NCBI GenBank assembly: GCA_051294375.1
Contig: CM119271.1
Location: forward strand, 4,783,579 to 4,847,578
Source of the DNA: Paraspadella gotoi
Lineage: Eukaryota; Chaetognatha
Reading direction: 5' to 3'
Length of the DNA stretch: 64,000 nucleotides
The notes beneath the pieces were generated by a model. That model worked only from the letters and a program-made list of their open reading frames with translations, had not been told where the DNA came from and did no database searches. How positions within the stretch are numbered: position 1 is the stretch's first letter; each line of letters begins with the position of its first letter. Shown piece after piece: positions 1 through 7,963 of the stretch. The position numbers and the translations under genes were made by a program.

Positions 1-486
1 TCTTTGATGTATTAGAGCTCATACATCGAGAAATACATTATAGTCATCAGTAATCACAAAAAAAATAAGTTTTTATTTATATGTAAACATTCTGTTTTCA
101 ATCATTTTTTTAAATCGGTAAATAACAAAATTGTTAAGTTAAATGGGTAAGCACATTTTTTAAAGATTAGTTTTTCAATCTGATTGTTAAAAAATTCTAG
201 GTAAGAAGTTAAAACACGGTAAGGGATAATTTAGAAGGGGAGAATTAAACAATTAATCTTGTTACTCTGTTGGTTTTCCAGTCATGAACAAAATCTTCAG
301 TTAAATAGATGGTAAAGAAATTTGAGCTACAGTGAATCTATACCGAATTTGAAGAGTTGCAGCCTAAACGACTGCAATAATATTGATTTAAAAATTTGAT
401 TAGCAATCTTAAAAACATTTGTAAAAATGTAATAGAGAGACATTTTGATAAACGCGTTCCAGTTATGTAGAATTCAGGGTTAAAGT
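1..486. other. AT-rich sequence, no gene seen
   Basis: This stretch is strongly AT-rich, with many homopolymer A and T runs and no open frame or splice-like structure that I can support. It lies downstream of the decayed recombinase in the minus-strand sense and may contain the rest of that element, but I could not find terminal repeats. Confidence 0.6.
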
Positions 487-1749
487 TTAAAAATGTTTCA
501 TTTTCAATGATACAAGTTGAAATTTAAAAATGTCTCTATTACATTTTTCGAATTTATGGTTCCAAGTGGAACCGGGATTCTTCATGGCTCCTCTCCACCA
601 CGCCAATGCTCTTTTGTTCCAGATGTCGTGTGTCCACAAGAAAGACAAAAGAGAAAAGCAGAAGGAGCAGACTCCTCCTCCTCCTCTCCTCCTCTTCCTC
701 CTCTCAGCTCCATCTTCCAGGATGCATCGGAAAGAGAAATCACTCATCCACAAGACCCGCTGAGAGAAACCCCAAGCCGACTCCCGACAATAAAAGCGGA
801 AGAAAGTCTGAGCGCCCGACCAATCTCCAGCACGAAGAATGACGTCCAAGTCCATTCCTTTAGCGAAGGCCTCTGAAACTGCCATAGCGCGAGTGATCCA
901 GGAGGAGCGTCAATGTCCGCATCTCTAAAGACTGACTTGATCAGAGCGGAAAAACGCTGGAGAGACAAAGGTCCATGAGGCGGCGCCGGGGAAGAGAAGA
1001 GAAAATCGTGCTGAGGTCGTAGAACTTGTCTGACGGACAACCAGGAATGCAAGGCCAGGACCGGGCATCGAACAGAACCGGTCAGTCGATCCAAACGAAA
1101 AACAGGGCCAAGATGACGAATCCGATCCGTCTTGGAAAGCCTGGAGGGCACGAAACGTACGTGATCCTCAACCAAAAACATGTGGTCTGGACCACATCGC
1201 AAGGAGACCAATTCAGAAGGTCGCCTGGCGGAAGCCAAAGCAAGAAGAAACGTAGTCTTGCGTAGAATGTCATAAGGTGATAGCGGAAATGGCATCACAT
1301 CAAAAACGCGCAAAACCGCAGCCACACTCCAAGCTGGGTAGATCCGGCGCGAAGGAGGCCGTAGCTGAAAAAACTCCTTTGAGTAGACGGCAAACCAATG
1401 GTGCTGACCGAAAGGAGCACCCTCCACCAAAGGCAAAGTCGCAGAAATCGCCGATCTATGCAAAAAGATGGTGCTATAGGACAATCCGTTGTCACTAAGA
1501 TGGGCGTGATAATCCAGCACACCCTTCACAGAAGCTTGATCTCCTCGAAGGTCCCGACCTTGAAGGAAAGAGACGAAGGACTTCCAAGCCCTTTCGAAAC
1601 GGGAACCAGCGGAGAATCTCCAACTCTTGACAATGAGAGAGAAGGTCGAATTGCTGACGTCTGAGAGTCCGTGCGCCCGCCGATAATCCTCCAGACGACC
1701 AACTTGAGGCGATCTAGGAGCGACGGAATGTCGTCCATCTCCTCTCTAT
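487..1749 (-). pseudogene. Decayed DIRS/Ngaro-type tyrosine recombinase
   Basis: This is a fragment of a transposon-encoded tyrosine recombinase of the kind found in DIRS and Ngaro retroelements and Cryptons. The minus strand is open from about 1749 to 885 without an ATG at its head. It encodes an N-terminal core-binding region (RFSAGSRFERAWKSF near 1615, GLSYSTIFLHRSAISATL near 1490) and then the catalytic domain, with the box I arginine in the motif ARRPSELVSL near 1220. Around 885-895 the frame shifts. The C-terminal part continues in another frame as AFAKGMDLDVILRAGDW and FFRFYCRE, placing the presumed catalytic tyrosine near 790. The His-x-x-Arg box falls at the frameshift and is damaged. 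After the tyrosine the frame runs on without family similarity. No reverse transcriptase, RNase H or methylase domain is visible, so this is a remnant. The recombinase identity is clear; the exact superfamily is inferred. Confidence 0.8.
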
Positions 1750-1857
1750 TTTGAAGTTGAATTGAATGACCCTTTTTCTTAATAAATCATTAAAAAACTA
1801 TATCAATCAATCAGCGAATTAATGATTTTATTTGTGAGAGAGAAACTAAAATAATAT

Positions 1858-2196
1858 TCTGACTTTTGTTTTTCCCATTAAAACTCATTTTCACTTGCAC
1901 GATTCCATCGAGACTTTAGAGCTAGCTTAATCACACACCTTTCTACGCACACACAAAATTTTATCTCAATTCATCTATTCAATTCTTAATAAATAAAATA
2001 ATTATGAGTAATTAGAAGTAAAAAAAAATATAAGTGAATGCAACTTTTGTTTTTTCCATTTAAACTGATTTCCTCCAGCACGATTCCATCGATCAATCAG
2101 TTTCCTACCCACGCACAAAATTTCCAGCTCAATCAGTTTCCTACCCACGCACAAAATTTCATTCCAATCCAACCATTCAATAACAAGTAATTGGAG
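1858..2196. repeat. Diverged tandem duplication of about 180 bases
   Basis: Two neighbouring segments start with similar sequence: an ACTTTTGTTTTT-type start, then TTAAACT, then GCACGATTCCATCGA. One begins near 1860 and the other near 2041. Both continue through a segment with CACACAAAATTT or ACGCACAAAATTT. Inside the second copy a 36-base unit containing TTTCCTACCCACGCACAAAA is present twice, starting at 2094 and 2130. I see no coding content. Confidence 0.6.
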
Positions 2197-2347
2197 TTTA
2201 ATGCTAATGGGGGACGGACAGACAGACAGACAAACGGACAACATTTTTTAAAAATAATTTATCATAATTTAACGTTCTGAGATCATCTAAGTAACTTACC
2301 GACAATATTTAGGGGTGGGACCGACGGACCGACAAAGTGGATTATAG

Positions 2348-2378
2348 AGTCGGAATCTGCTGATCAGCAGATCCGACT
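2348..2378. repeat. Near-perfect palindrome (hairpin) in a GACGGACAGAC-rich repeat
   Basis: The core ATCTGCTGATCAGCAGAT is a perfect 18-base palindrome. It is flanked by AGTCGG on the left and CCGACT on the right with a single unpaired A. It sits just after two short runs of GACGGAC/GACAGAC units (about 2213-2240 and 2320-2336). Related GACAGACCGACGGACAGAC sequence occurs at 54200-54235 in the BRPF intron, so this looks like part of a dispersed repeat family, perhaps a transposon end. Confidence 0.6.
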
Positions 2379-2496
2379 AAAAATAATATTTACGTACTTT
2401 CACGTAAAATTCTTTTTTGTTCAAAGAATGCCCAGCAGCTTCTAACAACATCATGATGCAAGATTTAATGTTTAAAGAACTGCCGACGTGAGGAAA

Positions 2497-3099
2497 TCAG
2501 TTAGAACAAGTAGACCGTGCAAACCCGCCATTTTTTTGGATTGCTTCCAAAACGGGTTTCAGCCATTCCTCGTCATGATTTCCTTTAAATCCGTTGTCTT
2601 GTATGCTTTGCAAGTTTTCAATGTAATCCTGGGGCAACCCGTTCTGGCGAGCTCCGGCAACGATGACGCTTTTGTAAAGCAACGACGGTTTTTCAACGTC
2701 AACGCCGTCCACATCAACAAACTCGTCGACCATCTGGTAAGTGCGGCAATTCAGTTTCTCTCCAAAATCGCGAATAGACGGAATAGGCTCCACCGTTTTT
2801 GGAAAGTAAAATTTCAAATGAACAGCCTCTTGTCGATCTAAGGCTTCCATATTGTCGTTGTGAATTTTCCAGACGGTGCCCCAAACCTCTCTTCCTTCAC
2901 TCGGAAAGATTGAGGCTCCATATCCTCCCCACGTGGTCGAAGTTGGTTCACCGCTTTTATGAGCCTTTCCGCCGAAACACAGTTTAAAGTTAGGGAGTTT
3001 AGCAGTCGTGCAGAAGATCGCCGTCGGCGAGTTTATACTTATTCTCTCTCTCAACAGATTGCTGCCATAAGCAAAATAATAAAAATAATCTCCAGGCAT
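2497..3099 (-). CDS. GGCT: Gamma-glutamylcyclotransferase (GGCT)
   Basis: This gene encodes a cytosolic enzyme that converts gamma-glutamyl amino acids to 5-oxoproline and the free amino acid in the gamma-glutamyl cycle of glutathione breakdown. The 200-residue product has the cyclotransferase fold signature FAYGSNLL near its start, then GGYGASIFPSEGREVWGTVWK. LDRQEAVH contains the glutamate equivalent to the catalytic Glu of human GGCT. GARQNGLPQDY lies towards the end. Length and order fit the human enzyme (188 residues). The same frame is open to 3138, but that extension begins with TTG and contains a strong acceptor (TTTTTTCAG ending at 3127), so I start at the ATG at 3099. It is a single exon. 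MRPL16 ends only 82 bases upstream on the same strand, with no clear AATAAA between them. Confidence 0.92.
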   Translation of the reverse strand: MPGDYFYYFAYGSNLLRERISINSPTAIFCTTAKLPNFKLCFGGKAHKSGEPTSTTWGGYGASIFPSEGREVWGTVWKIHNDNMEALDRQEAVHLKFYFPKTVEPIPSIRDFGEKLNCRTYQMVDEFVDVDGVDVEKPSLLYKSVIVAGARQNGLPQDYIENLQSIQDNGFKGNHDEEWLKPVLEAIQKNGGFARSTCSN

Positions 3100-3126
3100 T
3101 TTATCTCCAATGTGTTTTTTTTCTTC

Positions 3127-3142
3127 CTGAAAAAACAAAACG
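3127..3142 (-). promoter_or_regulatory. 3' splice acceptor without a visible donor, before GGCT
   Basis: On the minus strand CGTTTTGTTTTTTCAG ends at 3127, giving a 27-base leader before the GGCT ATG. The only sequence upstream before the MRPL16 stop codon is about 40 bases and holds no donor. It could be a trans-splice acceptor, or the end of an intron whose first exon overlaps MRPL16. Confidence 0.5.
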
Positions 3143-3181
3143 CTTTTAATGAGAAAACGGCTTCAGTAACAGGAATAAACA

Positions 3182-4066
3182 TCAAGCATATTTCAATCCC
3201 CAAACGAAATCGTAATAATTCATATATTTCCAACAACCCATCATGTTGTACTTAAGACAGTAGTCTGCCGTGAACGGGTTTATATTGGCTTCCTCCAGAA
3301 TAACCTCCCTCTCCGCATTGGCGATCATCTTCTCGTGGGTGACGGCCTCGGCGTCGAAGGGCAATACGTGGGCGATATGGTTGAGCGCCCTCGCCACTTC
3401 CTCGAAGGTGCAATAACCGCCAACCTCGAGAATCACGCGTCCGGCCTTTACCGGCGTTCGGTAGTGATCGATGGATCCTTTTCCACCGCCTTTTCGCTGT
3501 CCGACTGGCCTTTTTGCCCACGATTGATGAAGCGGATCGACGCGGTACTGGGCGAAGACTCGTTTGAAATCGAGTTGCCGGTTCGTCACCTCCCGCATCA
3601 TCTCAAAGTGTTCGTGACGAAGGTAGCCACCTTGCTTGGCCACGACGCCGAATTGCTGATGAATGAGTTTGTTGTGAACGAGCTCGGGACCGCGAATCTT
3701 AATGAGGTCGCGTTTATGCTTGGGCTGCTTGCCCGGTCGGTGCCACTCGGTGTAGGTTGGTATCTTGGGATACTCTGGCAAGCGACGGGCCTCGAGCGCG
3801 TCCGACTTGCCGTGAGTTACTTCGGGGAATTCGACGTCTTTGAAGAGATCGGGATGAGGAGGATCTTGAGAGAATCGCTTGATCCCGTGCTTGCCCCGCA
3901 CTTGTGAGAAGCAGGGGATAATGGATAATGTGGACAGGACGGGAAATTGGAGAACGACGGAGGTCGAGGGAAGAATCGTTGACGTCGCCGTCGCGACGAG
4001 GGGGCGAAGTCCAAGGGAGGACAGGCCTGACCGGCCGCCCATAATGCAAAATCTACACACCGACAT
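3182..4066 (-). CDS. MRPL16: Mitochondrial large ribosomal subunit protein uL16m
   Basis: The 294-residue product is the mitochondrial form of ribosomal protein L16, which sits near the peptidyl-transferase centre and tRNA sites of the large subunit. Visible L16 features include QFGVVAKQGGYLRHEHFEMMR, RVDPLHQSWAKRPVGQRKGGGKG with the glycine/lysine-rich loop, and the run GRVILEVGGYCTFEEVARAL. The first 55 or so residues are rich in Ser, Arg and hydrophobics with few acids and should be the mitochondrial targeting sequence. A second in-frame Met lies at 4042, so the exact start is uncertain. The protein is longer than human MRPL16 (251 residues), mainly at the ends. It is one uninterrupted exon. 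A good acceptor (CCTCATCTCAG, AG at 4086-4087) lies 20 bases before the ATG. GGCT follows 82 bases downstream. Confidence 0.93.
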   Translation of the reverse strand: MSVCRFCIMGGRSGLSSLGLRPLVATATSTILPSTSVVLQFPVLSTLSIIPCFSQVRGKHGIKRFSQDPPHPDLFKDVEFPEVTHGKSDALEARRLPEYPKIPTYTEWHRPGKQPKHKRDLIKIRGPELVHNKLIHQQFGVVAKQGGYLRHEHFEMMREVTNRQLDFKRVFAQYRVDPLHQSWAKRPVGQRKGGGKGSIDHYRTPVKAGRVILEVGGYCTFEEVARALNHIAHVLPFDAEAVTHEKMIANAEREVILEEANINPFTADYCLKYNMMGCWKYMNYYDFVWGLKYA

Positions 4067-4992
4067 ATTTGTTTGTTAGTTTTCTACTGAGATGAGGAAT
4101 GAAAAAAGAATGTTTGTATAAATACGAATATCCAACCAAATTATTATATTAAAATTAATATAAAAACTACGGATTCCAAATAGGTAAATTAGGAAAAAAT
4201 AAAAATTCAAATGGCGTGGTCAAATTGGTCATGCATTAAGATAATGTTCCCAAACAGAGAGACGCACAAGGCAAAAAGTGCCTTGCGGGACTCAATTCTC
4301 TAACGCAGCTACGACAAAAAAATTAGAACTTCGCTTACTGGGTGTTGAAAATGACATTTAATAAAATATTTCAAGTTAACTACCGCTTGCCATAGTAAAG
4401 TAATAACATTAAGAAGTTATTAAACTAGCCAGGCTTTGTTAGAAACTCCTTACCCTATTCTGGTAAAAAGGGGCTTCGCAATCGCATGAGCAGGAAAGAT
4501 AACAAATGAGGAAAGCTAACTCGCGACGTAAACTTTTTGGGCATGTCCCGAATCGAAATCAGTATAAAATCATAACTTTTTAATAAAAATTAAAAGCGTA
4601 ATTTCAGAATTTTTTTTCGCATTCAGTTTTCTTGATTGATTTGGACCTCTGACGCCCGTTCGATTACATCTTCTGAGCGCAATGACGGTACTCTTTAGTA
4701 CTCTTTACCAGAATGCACATTGCACAATAATATATATTAAAAAAAGCGTTAAACTAAAAATACCGATAAAAAAAAAGCCCAACATCAAATGTAAAATGGT
4801 ATATAAATGTATAAAATTTCAATAAAAAATAAACTTGAGATTCTGTCTCAGTTTAGTGAAGTGAGCAATTCCCAAATAATACTAAATGCTTCCGGTTACT
4901 CGGAAAATACGGTATGTTCGAGATTCAAAGGCAGATCTCATCGGTTTACAATCGCGTTTTGCATTCATCTCGCCCTTTGAACCCGTAATAAA
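4067..4992. other. AT-rich intergenic region, no gene seen
   Basis: About 0.9 kb between DHFR (upstream in the transcription sense) and MRPL16. It is AT-rich with poly-A runs. A CTTTAGTACTCTTTA direct repeat of ACTCTTTA lies near 4690. I see no coding exon, RNA gene or inverted repeat here. The part next to 4090-4140 should hold the MRPL16 promoter or leader acceptor. Confidence 0.6.
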
Positions 4993-5894
4993 TCAGTGTC
5001 GGTCTTTCCGCCGCCAAAAGAAGACCTCCCACTCGACGTCGCCGTCGCGTTGCATTCCCTGCGGAACAGAAGCGTCGGGGACAATCTCGAACCGATCTTC
5101 GTCGATGGGCGGAAAGAAGAGGTCGCACTCGTAGCGGGCGTAAATCTAAGTTCATAACGGCATTGTCACATGAAAAGTGATTAAAAAACTCATTAAATAT
5201 GTAAAATATTATATAAATTATGCGCAAAAGCGTTACAAGATCTTATATTAAAGAATATTATACAAAATAGATGTAAAGGTTAAAAAAAAAATACAAATCA
5301 CACACCTGGCTTTGACAGATTCCAGAACACCAGGGATGTAACAACGCTTCTTCAAAAATATTTCTTCCCCCGAGAACCCAGACCTTTTCAATGGAATCCC
5401 GTAGAGGCGGAGTCGAAACGAGAGTCATCGCCTCGTCGAAGCTCCGCGCCAAAATCGCTCCTACGTACAAATCGTGTTAATCGTACAATCGTGTTAATCG
5501 CGTTTCATTCCTTCCACCTCATTGCTTCTTGTCATCAACCTATAATCAATTCGCCAAAGGACACACACCTTCGGGCGCGCTTTTCATGCTTCGGCTGAGG
5601 ATGATGTTGATTCGATCCGGCAAAGGGCGGACGAGCTCCTCGTGACTAATTCTCCCGTAAATGACGACGTTGCTTTTGTTCGGATCCTCGGTCGCTGTCG
5701 TCATGTGCATGTAATGATCAAACTCGCTGGAAAAGTTTTGTATTTGTTCCTCTTCATTGAAAGTGCTACTGATCATATAATCCATCGAAGCCAATCTCTC
5801 ACTTCTTAAGGTTCCACGGGAGGACGCCTCTATTTCCCATTCCTCCGCCCTCGCAGACCGCCACCATGAGGTTAAATAATTTGGGGTCGCCCAT
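4993..5894 (-). CDS. DHFR: Dihydrofolate reductase
   Basis: The enzyme reduces dihydrofolate to tetrahydrofolate with NADPH, supplying folate for thymidylate and purine synthesis. Four exons join in phase: 5803-5894, 5569-5726, 5306-5460 and 4993-5145, giving 185 residues (human 187). Exon 1 carries the N-terminal strand and GNRGVLPWNLK, the Met20-type loop with the conserved Pro-Trp. Exon 2 starts with NEFDHYMHMTT, which includes the active-site acidic residue region, and holds the NADPH-binding NVVIYGRISHEEL and RINIILSR. Exon 3 has KVWVLGGRNIFEEAL, the GG cofactor-binding motif. Exon 4 has YECDLFFPPID and the C-terminal EWEVFFWRRK. All introns have GT-AG ends and are 76 to 160 bases long. 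One oddity is Cys and Gln in HPWCSGICQSQ, where most homologues have a more hydrophobic strand. Confidence 0.93.
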
Positions 5895-6175
5895 AGTCGC
5901 TGGTGCCAGGTCGAACTCAAAAGGTCGAGAGGTCTCGAAGGACGGAGAAGGAGCCTAATAATAATAGAGCACAACAAATAAAAATCAACAATCCCGCCAC
6001 AATTTCTTTTTAATACGAAATTATCATCATAAATCACCAAGCAAGGATAATGTATAATAATAATAATATAAAAAGGTAAAATAATATCGCGAAAACAAAT
6101 AAAAAAACGAAAAAAAAAAAATTAAAACACATGTGATGTAAACTTTATATTAAAAATAAGGGCCTCCCTCCTGAA

Positions 6176-7929
6176 TTACGGAATAACAGAATTATCATGT
6201 CCTTCCTCCTCCCAACGCTTAAAAAGCCTGACGGCGACGTCCATAATCTCCTTCTCACTAAATTCAGACCTCGTCCTCATCAACTCTCTCGTCGCCATCC
6301 CTTCGTACTTCGACAACCTCCACGCGTCTCGCCAAACTCGCGCCGATTCTCTCTCCTCCTCTTCCGCCAGCGCCGATCGGGGTTCGGGACATCCGTAGTG
6401 ACTAAGATCGGCGACTCGAGTCTCCCTCCGCTCCTGGTGCAGCTGGTCGCAGAGAAAACACTCGAACGCGGCAACGAAAGAGTCGCGGGCGTCAACGTCG
6501 TGGCCGACGAGCCACTGGCGTCGTTCGAGGGCCTCCGTCAATCTTAGGTTTGCGATGCTCCCGCGGATCTTATGGGACAGGAACGATTCGTAGGCCGCGT
6601 CGTCGGCGTCGATGGCCTTCAAACGCGCCGCGAGATCCCGCGGATTCGGAAAGTCGGAGATAAAGACGACGCTGCGCTCGGCATCCGGAAGCCAGGACGA
6701 GGCGGACGCCTTGGAGGCGCCGAGGTAAACAGGAACCGACCCAACTCGGAGGGGGCGCCAGAGTTTCTCGGTCATGTAATCGTCGCAGAGGGCGTTTTCC
6801 ATTGAGAGAACGAATTTATATTTGGCTGAAAAAAAAAAAAAGACGAACGAATAACACCGTTTATGATCGTTTCCATTATCTTTATTATAGAAAACCCACC
6901 AGTAAGCGCGAGAAAGTCTGGGTGTGACATTCCCTCCACGGGGTCAGCCAGATGCTGGGGCAGTTGCTTGTTATTGAGGCAGGCGCCGTAAGAATCGACA
7001 TCGATGAAGCGCATGAGTTGCTCGACGAAGGCGTCGCGGTCGGACGGCGCCTCGCACGAGCTCTGCACGTACATAACAGGAGCGAATCCACGTTTCCGAA
7101 ATTCGTTCTTCCTTGTGAAAAGAAAAAACCAAGCAGTGAAACAGATTTTCGAGAAAATAAAAAAACCAAGGAGAGAAACAGATTTTCACCATAATACCAA
7201 ATTCCATGAAAGGAATCAAATCTATTTTTCCTTACTGAAGGGTTGTATGGAAATATTCGGTGGAAACGAGATCGTCCAAATTGATGACGTATTGAGTTGT
7301 GAGTGGAAAATCGCTGGTGCTTTTAAAAGTCGACGTAAAATTGAAAAGTTCCATGATCTCGAGATGAGAAAAGAGAAAACTGTTTTTAGGAGACTCCTCG
7401 TGAAGGAGCGCCCAAAGTTCACGAGTATGTCTGTAAAAATAAGGGAATGTTCTAAAATTTAACTAATAAAGGAAGAAGCGAAAATTAGATTGTATTTAAA
7501 ATACCGGGGCAAAGGAAGATCGTGGGTTTGGAAATCGGTTCCGTAGAAAAGGTAAACGATCAGATCTCGATCAACCGTCTCTCTGATGGACCTGTCCTGA
7601 ACGGTTTTTTTTTATATTTAGCTGGCACATCTACGAACTAATCAAAACGGACGTCTCACCTCAGTGAAGAAACACTCCCCCGCCCCACAGCTTCGATTGG
7701 CACCGACTTCTCCTGTGAATGGCGTCCACCAGAGGACGACGGGATTGCCGCCTGGATCACGAAGACGACGCCTCGCGATCGGCCGATTATTAGACGTCCA
7801 GTCTTCAGAGTTCATCAACATCAACCGGGCGCCATATAACATCGACGCCACGATTAGCAATAACGACAGTGCCATCGATCGACGCATACAGACGCCGATC
7901 CGAGAGAGAGAGTTGGCGGATATTGTCAT
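6176..7929 (-). CDS. GT10 fucosyltransferase of the FUT10/FUT11 type
   Basis: A Golgi/ER type II membrane glycosyltransferase that transfers fucose from GDP-fucose. The FUT10/FUT11 branch has been linked to protein O-fucosylation. Five exons join in phase (7660-7929, 7505-7596, 7236-7430, 6900-7111, 6176-6825) to 472 residues. A signal anchor (MALSLLLIVASMLYGARLML) lies near residues 19-38. The stem is followed by PVVLWWTPFTGE, LFYGTDFQ, ELWALLHEESPKNSF and MELFNFTSTFK. YVQSSCEAPSDRD and FIDVDSYGACLNNK are typical of FUT10/11. The GT10 donor-binding motif is SMENALCDDYMTEKLWRPL followed by GSVPVYLGA. The C-terminal FECFLCDQL also fits FUT10/11. The ATG at 7929 is chosen because the upstream extension begins with TTG. 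The ChaN-methyltransferase gene stops only 34 bases upstream. Intron 3 contains a short tandem repeat (GAAAATCTGTTTC twice). Confidence 0.9.
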
Positions 7930-7963
7930 CTTGTTTCTTTTTATCAAAATAAAATAAATAAGA

